Positions 7,363-15,615 are shown, numbered from the stretch's first letter. The stretch is 43,474 bases of DNA from Prevotella sp. UBA2746 (GCA_002353555.1 DEJO01000012.1:1-43474); one strand, 5' to 3'. Program-made: numbers and translations. The notes: generated from the sequence alone by a model not told the origin.

Positions 7363-7394
7363 TTTGTATTGTCTCCGACTTGCTGTACCTTTGC
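7363..7394 (+). promoter_or_regulatory. serS promoter
   Basis: TTTG (7363-7366), 19 bp, then TACCTTTGC (7386-7394). The predicted start near 7400 gives a leader of about 30 nt. Confidence 0.78.
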
Positions 7395-7431
7395 AGTCAA
7401 TTAGAAAAAACAATGATTAAAAAAGAAGGAT

Positions 7432-8763
7432 ATGCTTACACTGAATCTGATTAAGGAGGATACCGAGAAAGTCATCAAAGGCTTAGAGAAAAAGCATTTC
7501 AAGGATGCTAAGGAGGCTATTGAGAACGTGCTGGCTACGGACAAGCGCCGCCGTGAGGCTCAGCAGAAGATGGACGCTACAAAGGCTGAAAGCAACCAGC
7601 TGTCGAAACAGATTGGTATGCTGATGAAGGAAGGGAAGCGTGACGAAGCTAACGACATCAAGAACAAGGTGGGCGAGCTGAAGGCAACAGAGAAAGCCAT
7701 GAAGGAAGCTATGGAGAATGCCGAGGCGGAACTGACAACGCTGCTCTGCCAGATTCCGAACATCCCCTACGAGGAGGTGCCGGAGGGCGTTGCCGCCGAG
7801 GACAACCACGTGGTGAAGAGCAACCTCTGCGACTGCAAGGAGGGCGACACGGTGGGCAACTGGAGCGTCAACCCGTCGCTTGCCGTCGGTGATGCCGGCT
7901 ACACCCCGCTTCCTCACTGGGAACTCGCCAAGAAATACAACCTCATCGACTTCGACCTGGGTGTAAAGATTACGGGTGCCGGTTTCCCGGTCTACATCGG
8001 GAAGGGTGCCCGGCTGCAACGTGCGCTCATCAACTTCTTCCTTGACGAGGCTCGCAAGTCGGGATATACCGAGATTATGCCCCCCACGGTGGTCAACGCC
8101 GCCAGCGGCTACGGCACGGGACAGTTGCCCGACAAGGAAGGTCAGATGTACCACTGCGACCTTGACGACCTCTACCTGATTCCTACGGCTGAGGTGCCTG
8201 TGACGAACATCTACCGCGACGTCATCCTCGACGAGAAAGACCTGCCTATCAAGAACTGCGCCTACACCGAGTGTTTCCGCCGCGAAGCGGGCAGCTACGG
8301 CAAGGATGTGCGTGGACTGAACCGCCTGCATGAGTTCTCGAAGATCGAGATTGTACGCATCGACACGCCGGAACACTCCAAGGAGAGCCACAAAGAGATG
8401 CTGGAGCATGTAGAGGGACTGCTGAAGAAACTGGAGCTGCCCTATCGCATCCTGCTGCTCTGCGGTGGCGACCAGAGTTTCACGTCTGCTATCTGCTACG
8501 ACTTTGAAGTCTATTCAGAGGCTCAGAAGCGTTGGCTGGAGGTATCGTCAGTGAGCAACTTCGACACTTATCAGGCCAACCGCCTGAAGTGCCGCTACCG
8601 CCATGCCGAGGACAAGAAGATAGAACTCTGCCACACGCTGAACGGTTCGGCGTTGGCTCTGCCCCGCATCGTTGCTGCCATCATCGAGAACAACCAGACC
8701 CCCGAAGGTATCCGGGTGCCGAAGGTGCTTGTTCCCTACTGCGGCTTCGAGATGATGGACTGA
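7432..8763 (+). CDS. serS: Seryl-tRNA synthetase
   Basis: The protein has 443 residues. It charges tRNA-Ser and is a class II synthetase. The N-terminal part (about residues 1-110) is the long antiparallel coiled coil that binds the tRNA long arm (AEAELTTLLCQIPNIPYEEVPEG follows it). Class II motif 2 is seen in ECFRREAGSYGKDVRGLNRLHEF, and motif 3 in LNGSALALPRIVAAIIENNQ. The length is slightly above the common 420-430. It has its own promoter and is convergent with menA. Confidence 0.97.
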   Translation: MLTLNLIKEDTEKVIKGLEKKHFKDAKEAIENVLATDKRRREAQQKMDATKAESNQLSKQIGMLMKEGKRDEANDIKNKVGELKATEKAMKEAMENAEAELTTLLCQIPNIPYEEVPEGVAAEDNHVVKSNLCDCKEGDTVGNWSVNPSLAVGDAGYTPLPHWELAKKYNLIDFDLGVKITGAGFPVYIGKGARLQRALINFFLDEARKSGYTEIMPPTVVNAASGYGTGQLPDKEGQMYHCDLDDLYLIPTAEVPVTNIYRDVILDEKDLPIKNCAYTECFRREAGSYGKDVRGLNRLHEFSKIEIVRIDTPEHSKESHKEMLEHVEGLLKKLELPYRILLLCGGDQSFTSAICYDFEVYSEAQKRWLEVSSVSNFDTYQANRLKCRYRHAEDKKIELCHTLNGSALALPRIVAAIIENNQTPEGIRVPKVLVPYCGFEMMD

Positions 8764-8797
8764 GAAAAACAGGAAAGGAAAACAGGAACTGGAAAGC

Positions 8798-9721
8798 CTA
8801 AGAGACAAGGACATCGGCGATGACTCCGATGGAGAACAGGATGCCGTAGATGAACATGTTACGTGCATTCTCGCCCAAAATGCCATTGAGCGCCTTACCG
8901 CGCTTGATGGCTTTCATTTTCCTGTAGGTGCGGGCATGGAGCGAGAGGTAGATGGTGGGCAGGAAGAAGGTGAAATACTGTCCCTGGAAGAAGAAGGTGA
9001 GCCCCATGTGGAAAGCCATCAGTCCCAGTGCAAAGTACAGTATCTCTGTAGCCCGTTCGCCAATGAGCACCACCAGCGTCCGCTTCCCCACCCTCCGGTC
9101 GTTGTCGCGGTCACGATAGTTGTTCACCACCAACAGGGTGTCGATGACCATTCCGCAGGCAACAGCCGAAAGCAGCACCTCCTTGGTCAGCGCCTGCGTC
9201 TGAAGATAGAAGGTGGCACAGACGGGGACGATTCCGAAGAACACCAATACCAGCAGGTCGCCCAGCCCGATGTAGGACATCAGCAGAGTGTAGAGGAAGC
9301 AGAAGACCACGCAAGCCACTCCTATCCATACCATGCCGAAACCGCCGTAGAAGACCAACGGGAATCCCGCCAGACATGCCGCCAGCGTTGTCGCGGCAAT
9401 AGCGCGGCACATGGCTTTCGGCGTTACCCATCCTTGTGCGCATGCCCGTCGCGGTCCCATCCGGTGCTCATCGTCGGTGCCCTTCTTCCAGTCGAAGTAG
9501 TCGTTCACCAGATTGGCATCTATCTGCATGAGAAATGCAAACAAGACGCACAGCACTGCCGGTACGACATCCAACGTTTCTGCGTCGCCCCTGCGGACGT
9601 GGTACGCCCATGCCAATGTCAGCCCCATCATCACGGGGACGGCAGCCCCGGTCAGCGTCTTCGGACGTGCCGCCAGCAGCCATGCCTTCCAGCCGTTTGT
9701 TCTAATCTGTTCAGCTTCCAT
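8798..9721 (-). CDS. menA: 1,4-dihydroxy-2-naphthoate polyprenyltransferase
   Basis: The protein has 307 residues from the ATG at 9721 (MEAEQIRTNGWKAWLLAARPKTL). An in-frame ATG far upstream at 9862 lies beyond the promoter and is rejected. MenA attaches the polyprenyl tail to DHNA in menaquinone synthesis. UbiA-family features are the first Asp-rich motif NDYFDWKKGTDDEHR and the second, NNYRDRDNDRRVGKRTL, with about eight to nine hydrophobic segments, so it is an integral membrane enzyme. The -7 box is only about 4 bp before the ATG, so the mRNA should be leaderless or nearly so. No other men genes are nearby. Confidence 0.93.
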   Translation of the reverse strand: MEAEQIRTNGWKAWLLAARPKTLTGAAVPVMMGLTLAWAYHVRRGDAETLDVVPAVLCVLFAFLMQIDANLVNDYFDWKKGTDDEHRMGPRRACAQGWVTPKAMCRAIAATTLAACLAGFPLVFYGGFGMVWIGVACVVFCFLYTLLMSYIGLGDLLVLVFFGIVPVCATFYLQTQALTKEVLLSAVACGMVIDTLLVVNNYRDRDNDRRVGKRTLVVLIGERATEILYFALGLMAFHMGLTFFFQGQYFTFFLPTIYLSLHARTYRKMKAIKRGKALNGILGENARNMFIYGILFSIGVIADVLVS

Positions 9722-9725
9722 GCCT

Positions 9726-9761
9726 GCAAAGATACGAATAATAAACGGAAGTACGGCAAAA
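9726..9761 (-). promoter_or_regulatory. menA promoter
   Basis: On the minus strand, TTTTG (9757-9761) then TATCTTTGC (9726-9734), with a somewhat long 22-bp spacer. The predicted start falls at about the menA ATG (9721). Confidence 0.65.
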
Positions 9762-9808
9762 TGATACATTTTTAGCCCCGGCAGGTTCACCGTCTCGGAA
9801 ATTTTATC

Positions 9809-9817
9809 TATATTTGC
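9809..9817 (+). promoter_or_regulatory. -7 box upstream of HD-domain gene
   Basis: TATATTTGC fits TAnnTTTGC, 31 bp before the ATG. No convincing -33 element is seen. Confidence 0.55.
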
Positions 9818-9848
9818 ACAGTGAACCGAAACTGACAACCTGCTGACG

Positions 9849-10520
9849 ATGATAGACACCAACGTAAGCCTCGACCTGATGGAGTTTGTAGAAACTCAGA
9901 TCCTGCCCCGTTATGCAGCCTTCGACAAGGCACACAACCTGGCTCATGCCAATAGCGTCATCCGCCGCTCATTGGAGCTGGCACGCAGGCTGGGTGCCGA
10001 CATCAACATGGCATACGCCGCTGCCGCCTACCACGACCTGGGGCTGGAGGGGCCGCGTGCCGTCCACCACCTGACGAGCGGAAAGATTGTCGCGGCAGAC
10101 AAGCGCCTGAGGCGCTGGTTCTCAGCAGAACAGGTCAACATCATCAAAGAAGCGGTTGAAGACCATCGTGCCTCTGCAAGCCACGCCCCGCGAAGCCTCT
10201 ACGGAAAGATTGTCGCTGAGGCCGACCGCGACCTTGAACCTCTGTCGGTCTTCCGGCGCACCGTTCAGTTCGGGCTGAGCCACTACCCCGAAAAGAGCAA
10301 GGAGGAACACTGGGAGCGGTTCGTGGAGCACATGGAAAACAAATATGCCTCGCAAGGATACATCAAGCTGTGGCTGCCCCACTCGCCCAACGCCGAGCAC
10401 CTGAATGCCATTCGCAACCTCATTGCCGACAGGCGGCGGCTGCGTGCCGTCTTCGACCGGCTCTTCGACGAGGAGACGGCTCAGGCGGCAGACGTCAAAC
10501 CATCTGAAACACCAAAATAA
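9849..10520 (+). CDS. HD-domain phosphohydrolase
   Basis: The protein has 223 residues. HD superfamily metal ligands are visible: an early His (KAHNLAHANSVIRRSLELARRLG), the HD pair in AAAYHDLGLEG, further His residues in RAVHHLTSG, EDHRAS, and a late Asp in IVAEADRDLEP. Related small HD proteins act on nucleotides or phosphate esters, but the substrate is not predictable. The last 15-20 residues are polar and unconserved looking. guaD starts 12 bp later, so the two are probably co-transcribed and may both act in nucleotide salvage or clean-up (inference). Confidence 0.82.
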   Translation: MIDTNVSLDLMEFVETQILPRYAAFDKAHNLAHANSVIRRSLELARRLGADINMAYAAAAYHDLGLEGPRAVHHLTSGKIVAADKRLRRWFSAEQVNIIKEAVEDHRASASHAPRSLYGKIVAEADRDLEPLSVFRRTVQFGLSHYPEKSKEEHWERFVEHMENKYASQGYIKLWLPHSPNAEHLNAIRNLIADRRRLRAVFDRLFDEETAQAADVKPSETPK

Positions 10521-10532
10521 AACAACCATACC

Positions 10533-11000
10533 ATGAAGAAGGAAGAATTGATGAGAAGAGCTATTGCGCTGTCTGTCAATAGCGTCAAGAACGGAGGAGG
10601 ACCCTTCGGAGCCGTCATCGCCAAAGACGGCGAGATCATTGCCGAAGGCAGCAACTGCGTCACCGTCGATAACGACCCTACGGCACATGCCGAGGTGTCG
10701 GCCATCAGGAAGGCATGCCGCCAACTGCACACCTTCGACCTCAGCGGCTGCGAGATCTACACCTCGTGCGAGCCCTGCCCCATGTGCCTGGGCGCCATCT
10801 ACTGGGCACACCTCGACAAGATATACTATGCCAACGACCGCAAGGATGCAGGCAGGATAGGCTTCGACGACGACTTCATCTACAAGGAGTTCGAGCTGGC
10901 ACCGCAGGAGCGCCAGAAGCCTGCCGAGACGCTGCTCAGGACGGAAGCCCTCGAAGCCTTCCGGCAGTGGCAGGAGAAAGAAGACCGGACGGAATACTAA
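10533..11000 (+). CDS. guaD: Guanine deaminase (CDA-fold)
   Basis: The protein has 155 residues. It is a cytidine-deaminase-fold zinc enzyme with TAHAEVSAIRKAC (zinc His and catalytic Glu) and SCEPCPMCLGAIYWA (two zinc Cys). Similarity to B. subtilis GuaD extends over the whole length as I recall it, including NDPTAHAEV, GFDDDFIYKE and an ending in -EY, which separates it from tRNA adenosine deaminase TadA. GuaD converts guanine to xanthine. Its stop overlaps, tail to tail, with the stop of the small membrane protein on the other strand. Confidence 0.87.
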   Translation: MKKEELMRRAIALSVNSVKNGGGPFGAVIAKDGEIIAEGSNCVTVDNDPTAHAEVSAIRKACRQLHTFDLSGCEIYTSCEPCPMCLGAIYWAHLDKIYYANDRKDAGRIGFDDDFIYKEFELAPQERQKPAETLLRTEALEAFRQWQEKEDRTEY

Positions 11001-11158
11001 AGGGTGATATATCCCAGTTTGTAGAGCGAATAAGCCAGCACCGCCAGGAAGACGACGGTGATGATGATGCGGAAGAGGCAGTGCACCCCCTTCCTGATGA
11101 GGAAGATGCCCACGACGAGGGCAGCCAGTATCATGAGGTAGTATTTGAATTCTTCCAT
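10997..11158 (-). CDS. Small membrane protein (53 aa)
   Basis: The ORF runs from the ATG at 11158 to a TAG at 10997-10999. The product begins MEEFKYYLMILAALVVGIFL and ends YSLYKLGYITL. It has two hydrophobic stretches (YYLMILAALVVGIFLI and FRIIITVVFLAVLAY) separated by RKGVHCL, so it is a likely two-pass membrane miniprotein. It begins 20 bp after the pseudouridine synthase stop on the same strand and its stop overlaps the guaD stop, a tightly fitted arrangement that supports a real gene. Function unknown. Confidence 0.65.
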   Translation of the reverse strand: MEEFKYYLMILAALVVGIFLIRKGVHCLFRIIITVVFLAVLAYSLYKLGYITL

Positions 11159-11178
11159 ACTCGTCAGCTGTTTTTTCT

Positions 11179-12066
11179 CTATTTGAACATGTTACGGAAC
11201 CCCACGGGAATAGGCGTATCAAACTCCATCCGCTCATGGGTAACAGGATGATAGAAGCAAAGCACGTAGGCGTGCAGGCAAAGCCGGTGCAGCGGGTCGT
11301 CGCCGTTGCCGTACTTCACGTCTCCGCAGACGGGGTGTCCCATGTCTGCCGAGTGGACACGTATCTGGTTCTTGCGCCCCGTCTCCAGCCGGTATTCCAC
11401 CAGCGAGTGGTCGGCGGTACGCGCCAGCGTGTGGAAGTGTGTGACGGCATACTTGCCGCCGTTGTCGACAGGCGACGAGTAGGTGATGTAGGCGTGGTTG
11501 TCCTTCAGCCAGTTGGCTATCGTGCCCTCGTCGTCCTCCATCTCCCCGCTGACAACAGCCACGTACCGCCGGTCGTAGACAATCTGGTGCCACTCGTGCT
11601 CCAGAATCTGCTCCGTCTCCATGTCCTTCGCGTAGACCATCAGCCCGCTCGTGTCGCGGTCCAGCCGGTGCACCACGTGTGCGCGGCACTTCTGGTGCGA
11701 CTTGTGGAAGTAGTCGTCCAGCACCGACTTCACGTTCAGCGACCTGTGGCCGGCAGCCATCGAGAGGATGCCGACGTTCTTTTCCACCACCACCAGGTAC
11801 TGGTCCTCGTAGACAATCTTCACGTAGCGGCTCTTGAACATATCGTTCTTCTTGCTCTGGCTCACCGACACCCTCATACCGGGCAGCAGCTCGTAGTCGA
11901 ACTGCGTCACCACCTTGCCGTCCACCTTGATGCCCCTGCCCTGCAGGGTAGCCTTCGTCTTCGACCTGCTCATGCGGAGGTTCTCCAACAGCCACTCCAG
12001 CAGCGGAGCCCTCTCCCCCACCGTGTAGTCCGCGTATTTCTCTCTGCTTTTATAACTTCTTCTCAT
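11179..12066 (-). CDS. RluA-family rRNA/tRNA pseudouridine synthase
   Basis: The protein has 295 residues. An N-terminal S4-like RNA-binding segment (LLEWLLENLRMSRSKTKATLQGRGIKVDGK) precedes the catalytic domain. The active-site motif HRLDRDTSG carries the catalytic Asp, and ETGRKNQIRVHSADMGHPVCGDVKYG is the C-terminal family signature. Which uridine is modified cannot be told. The -7 box ends 7 nt before the ATG, so translation is probably leaderless. The 53-aa membrane protein gene follows. Confidence 0.9.
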   Translation of the reverse strand: MRRSYKSREKYADYTVGERAPLLEWLLENLRMSRSKTKATLQGRGIKVDGKVVTQFDYELLPGMRVSVSQSKKNDMFKSRYVKIVYEDQYLVVVEKNVGILSMAAGHRSLNVKSVLDDYFHKSHQKCRAHVVHRLDRDTSGLMVYAKDMETEQILEHEWHQIVYDRRYVAVVSGEMEDDEGTIANWLKDNHAYITYSSPVDNGGKYAVTHFHTLARTADHSLVEYRLETGRKNQIRVHSADMGHPVCGDVKYGNGDDPLHRLCLHAYVLCFYHPVTHERMEFDTPIPVGFRNMFK

Positions 12067-12072
12067 TGTGGT

Positions 12073-12105
12073 GCAAAGTTACGGAAAGTCGAGCGAAATG
12101 CAAAA
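12073..12105 (-). promoter_or_regulatory. RluA-family gene promoter at the edge of a hairpin repeat
   Basis: Minus strand TTTTG (12101-12105), 19 bp, TAACTTTGC (12073-12081), an excellent consensus. It lies within the first hairpin element (12077-12144), so the repeat contributes the promoter. Confidence 0.78.
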
Positions 12106-12301
12106 GGAAAGCTTGCTTTTCTTTCATTGCCGAGACGTAGTAACTTCGGCGAAGCCAGAGTTTCGGAAAAACGAGTGCAGGACAAAATAAACTCGTTTAT
12201 TTTTTATGCCGAGTGCATTGTAACTTATTTAAAGTTACGGAAAGTCGAGAGCAATACAAAGAAAAAACAGCTTTTTTCTTTTATTGCCGAGACGAAGTAA
12301 C
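12077..12301. repeat. Three tandem ~65-70 bp hairpin repeat elements
   Basis: Copies A (12077-12144) and C (12231-12301) share AAAGTTACGGAAAGTCGAG at one end and ATTGCCGAGACG(T/A)AGTAAC at the other. Copy B (about 12163-12224) is more diverged. Each folds back on itself: A around GGAAAGC/GCTTTTC, C around AAAGAAAAAA/TTTTTTCTTT, with outer GTTAC/GTAAC pairs. They resemble small palindromic mobile or intergenic elements of Bacteroidales. Confidence 0.75.
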
Positions 12302-12328
12302 ATCTTAATACTCGCTCCGCTCACATAA

Positions 12329-12526
12329 ATTACTGACACGACGAGTAAGCGTTACTGGCACGATGAGTATACGTTACTGACGCGATGAGTATACGTTACT
12401 GACACGACGAGTAAGCGTTACTGATACGATGAGTATACGTTACTGAGAGGTTGGGTATACGTTAACGAAAGGATGGGTATACGTCAATGAGAGGTTGGGT
12501 ATACGTCAATGAAAGGATGGGTATAC
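12329..12526. repeat. Nine-unit 22-bp tandem repeat array
   Basis: Nine contiguous units of exactly 22 bp fill this region, most beginning GTTACTGA or GTCAATGA and ending GTATAC. Units 1-5 carry CGA(C/T)GAGTA; units 6-9 carry AGG(T/A)TGGGTATAC. Units 1 and 4 share AGTAAGC, and 6/8 and 7/9 match pairwise, showing block duplication. It is non-coding because the period is not a multiple of three. There are no spacers, so it is not CRISPR. Confidence 0.9.
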
Positions 12527-12545
12527 GATAAGGGTGTGTCAAAAC

Positions 12546-12591
12546 GATTGTAATCAACAATCCCTTCCCCATCGTAGCATGAGGAAGGGAT
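12546..12591 (-). terminator. Paired hairpins after the LRR/Ig protein gene
   Basis: Reading the minus strand after the stop at 12615, ATCCCTTCC/GGAAGGGAT (12583-12591 with 12560-12568) forms a 9-bp stem. GATTGT/ACAATC (6 bp, within 12546-12562) follows, then GTTTTG. The T-run is poor, so termination is likely but not certain. Confidence 0.5.
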
Positions 12592-12614
12592 GGATATTAA
12601 ATATAAGGTGTTTG

Positions 12615-14690
12615 TTACTGCACTACCAGTTTCTTACCGTTGACAATATAAACGCCCTTGGGAAGGTTGTCAAGAGTTGAAATCTTTGAACGAACCTTTG
12701 TTCCACCTATGCTGTATACGTCAAACACTTTGCTTTCAGAGCTTACGACTGAGTCAATACCCGTTGAAGCGATAACGGTCAAAACTCCATCGGTATAGAA
12801 CAACTCATAGTTCTGCGCTTCACCACCAGAGATGTAGATGGGGTATTCACCAGCCTCACTATCCTTCGTTGCCGTAGTATAGGCTGTCGGCTTTGTTAGA
12901 AGAACAGAAACATCGTCGCCATTCTTGAACCAGTCATAGTCTATTGTAAACTCAGGATTGTCTTCACCCTTTGTCCGGCTATAGTTCCCTACAGAAACTT
13001 TCAGCGGAGCCTTTGTGATGGTCAGCGTTCCGTTGACATAAGAATCGTTGCTATTAGTAACACTTCCCTTAGTTACAACGATGGGATATTCTCCAACAGG
13101 AGAAGTCTCTGTAGCTTCACAGGTTATCACTGGTGTACCGACCAACTCTGCTCCCTCACTCGAATACTCGAAGGTGGGATTAGCTTCACCATAAGTCCTT
13201 GTTGCATTCTTTGCCTTGATAGTGACGGGTTGGATGACATTCACAACGCAAGCAGCAGGGAAACTTCCATCAGTTGTAGTCGCAATGACTATTGCAGTAC
13301 CATATCCTAATGCTATTACATTTCCACTCTCTGTAACCGTACATACAGATGGATTTGAGCTCGTCCACTTTACAGATTTATCAGTTGCATTTTCTGGAGC
13401 TACTGTTACATCCAGTTGATAGGTTTCTCCTATCTTTGTCATTTCTAATGAAGGAACACTCATTGATACACCTGTTACATGCTGTAAAACAACAATTTCA
13501 CATGATGCTTGAATACCAGTCGGTACAGACGTAACTGTGACTTTTGTTTTACCGGGACTTAAAGCTGTTACCAAGCCTTCTTCATTTACAGTAGCTATTG
13601 CAGGGTCTTCGATGCTCCAAACTACACTCTTGTCGTCGGCATCAGCAGGGGTGAAAGAAACAGAAAACTGATATTTTTCCTTATTCTCCATAATTTTTAT
13701 TTGCTCGGATAATTCAATATTCTTTAAGGGATTTTCGACTTCAATGATTGTCGCCTTATTCCAATGTTTATCATTCATATATGCTGGTTTTGCTCCTTTA
13801 GGAACATATACAGTATAGCTTGAGGGAAGAGTTGAAGAGAATAGAGGAGGAGTCTTTGACTCCATATGTAAATATAAGTTATCGACATTTTTGGAGATGT
13901 AATAAGCATTGTTATAATTCAACTCGAAGTTATTATTGAGTTTAAGAGTACTTGAGCTTATAAAAATATGCTGTTTTGGTTTAAATCTAAAAGATTTCAA
14001 GTTCAATTCAATTAAAGAGTTAGGTATCACTAATGTGTCAGATGGATAATTATAACAACCAATAAATGCATTTTCCCCTAACGAGTATAGTTTCTTCAGC
14101 TCGCCAATATTCGTTTTGCTCAGAGATGTACAATACCAAAAGGCTGTTTCTGCAATTGACAATGTATTTGGATGAAACGTAAATGATTCTATTTTATCAC
14201 AATTCTGAAAAACCATAGGAATTATCTTAACTTTATCACCAAAGATTATATGGTGGATAGATAAATTTCCGGAACCTAAACTCAACTGCGTTAAATCAGG
14301 TATATTAAAATACAAAGTATCAATTGTTACCTTACTATTACCAAACAAATTTTTTGCATTTTCCAAACTATTAGGTAACTTCAAGCAACTCAATTCTCCA
14401 CTTATATCACCAAATAGATTTTTTTCAGGAGCTAAACTATTATTAACAGCATTGGCATCATACATATCAATACTTCTTAAATTATAATTAATCAGTGTAC
14501 CAAGAAATTCTATATCTGTCTCGTTTACATACCCAGTAACCTTTAAGTTCTTCACCGTCATTTGGTCACCATAATTAATCTTACTAGACAGCCAGCCTGG
14601 AGTTTGGTTGTCAACCACTAAGTCAGTTGCTTGCGCAAATAATGACACACTGCTACAGAGCATCATTACAAAGAAATAAAATCTTTTCAT
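12615..14690 (-). CDS. Secreted LRR / Ig-like (Big_2) / MBG-domain surface protein
   Basis: From the ATG at 14690 the protein has about 691 residues; ATGs at 14696 and 14711 are alternatives. The signal peptide is MKRFYFFVMMLCSSVSLFAQA. The N-terminal half has BspA-like LRR_5 segments (IESFTFHPNTLSIAETAFWYC) ending in YTVYVPKGAKPAYMNDKHW. Two bacterial Ig-like Big_2 domains follow (ATVNEEGLVTALSPGKTKVTV; CTVTESGNVIALGYGTAIV). Two MBG-type repeats come next (TRTYGEANPTFEY; SRTKGEDNPEFTID). The C-terminus (VFDVYSIGG...LPKGVYIVNGKKLVVQ) resembles Por/T9SS-type sorting domains. The LRR half is far more AT-rich than the Ig/MBG half. It is probably a surface adhesin (inference). Confidence 0.85.
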   Translation of the reverse strand: MKRFYFFVMMLCSSVSLFAQATDLVVDNQTPGWLSSKINYGDQMTVKNLKVTGYVNETDIEFLGTLINYNLRSIDMYDANAVNNSLAPEKNLFGDISGELSCLKLPNSLENAKNLFGNSKVTIDTLYFNIPDLTQLSLGSGNLSIHHIIFGDKVKIIPMVFQNCDKIESFTFHPNTLSIAETAFWYCTSLSKTNIGELKKLYSLGENAFIGCYNYPSDTLVIPNSLIELNLKSFRFKPKQHIFISSSTLKLNNNFELNYNNAYYISKNVDNLYLHMESKTPPLFSSTLPSSYTVYVPKGAKPAYMNDKHWNKATIIEVENPLKNIELSEQIKIMENKEKYQFSVSFTPADADDKSVVWSIEDPAIATVNEEGLVTALSPGKTKVTVTSVPTGIQASCEIVVLQHVTGVSMSVPSLEMTKIGETYQLDVTVAPENATDKSVKWTSSNPSVCTVTESGNVIALGYGTAIVIATTTDGSFPAACVVNVIQPVTIKAKNATRTYGEANPTFEYSSEGAELVGTPVITCEATETSPVGEYPIVVTKGSVTNSNDSYVNGTLTITKAPLKVSVGNYSRTKGEDNPEFTIDYDWFKNGDDVSVLLTKPTAYTTATKDSEAGEYPIYISGGEAQNYELFYTDGVLTVIASTGIDSVVSSESKVFDVYSIGGTKVRSKISTLDNLPKGVYIVNGKKLVVQ

Positions 14691-14701
14691 AGTCATAATG
14701 T

Positions 14702-15556
14702 TTAAATCCATTTTATATTTACAGGTTTCATATCTATATTACATTCCTTACATAATGTGATGAGTTCATCATTCCTATTGAACTTAGAGCCACATTGAAA
14801 GGAAATAAAATACTTGAAAGGTATTTTGATTTCAATGTAATCAACCTTTCTTTCATCATCTACCTCTCTTTTATTTGCATAATTATTATCATAAAGACTA
14901 ATCCATCGAACCTCATTTTCCCAAGAAAATGTTTCTTCTTTTATAGCCGCACTTATTACTGGACAGATACTTTCCAAAATGTATTTTTTATAAAACGTAA
15001 TATCTTCCTCATTTTTAAATCGTGGTATAAGCTGTTGTGCTCTCTTAGCTTCTTCTTCGATAATCTTAACAAGTGTAAGCATTGTTTCCTTGTCACGAGC
15101 CCGATGTGTTAAATATGCAATATCTGTAAAGAAATTATTTGTCCTATTATGTGCTAATTCAGCTAAGCCATCTGCGTCAAACAACAGACATATACCGCGT
15201 TTATGATCGCCATATTCTTCCCATAGCTTTTCATCATTATGGACATGACTAAATGAAATAACGAAAGGGGTTCGTTGTTCAGTTAAGAAAAAATTCTCAT
15301 CAGGTTTAGTAATCAATTTCGGCTCTGCTGTACAAATGTCTATTAAGCGTTGCCTAATCTGAAATTTATAATCTCGCTCATATTCTTCAAGTGTATGTTT
15401 AATCACCGGATAGCCGAAATTCATTTCCGTCTGGTCATCCATATCATAAGCACTACTAGCCCAAAATGTGACGCTTTTATTTGTAGAAGTGTTTTTACAT
15501 TCTTTCAACATGCTTCTAAAACAGTCAAACGATGTATAATGATATACGACATTCAT
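14702..15556 (-). CDS. DUF2971 domain protein
   Basis: The protein has 284 residues. The start MNVVYHYTSFDCFRSMLKE, the segment WASSAYDMDDQTEMNFG, the central SFSHVHNDEKLWEEYGDHKRGICLLFD and the late WENEVRWISLYDN are the DUF2971 pattern. The domain has no established function; members are frequent in accessory regions, sometimes beside defence genes. There is no signal peptide, so it is cytoplasmic. The gene is AT-rich relative to the core genes around it, suggesting transfer. Its stop lies 11 bp before the LRR gene start, so they are probably co-transcribed. No promoter is seen next to its ATG; the nearest good one is at 15893, upstream of a structured region. Confidence 0.8.
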   Translation of the reverse strand: MNVVYHYTSFDCFRSMLKECKNTSTNKSVTFWASSAYDMDDQTEMNFGYPVIKHTLEEYERDYKFQIRQRLIDICTAEPKLITKPDENFFLTEQRTPFVISFSHVHNDEKLWEEYGDHKRGICLLFDADGLAELAHNRTNNFFTDIAYLTHRARDKETMLTLVKIIEEEAKRAQQLIPRFKNEEDITFYKKYILESICPVISAAIKEETFSWENEVRWISLYDNNYANKREVDDERKVDYIEIKIPFKYFISFQCGSKFNRNDELITLCKECNIDMKPVNIKWI

Positions 15557-15615
15557 AGGGCTTACAGTGCTGCCTATAGCAACCCGGATTCAGCGGTTTA
15601 ACATGATATATACGG

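Noticed and set aside
8936..9775. 279-codon plus-strand ORF opposite menA
   Set aside because: Antisense shadow of menA, with a His/Gln/Glu-rich composition and no domain.
12329..12526. CRISPR array
   Set aside because: The repeats are contiguous 22-bp units without spacers, and no cas genes are present.
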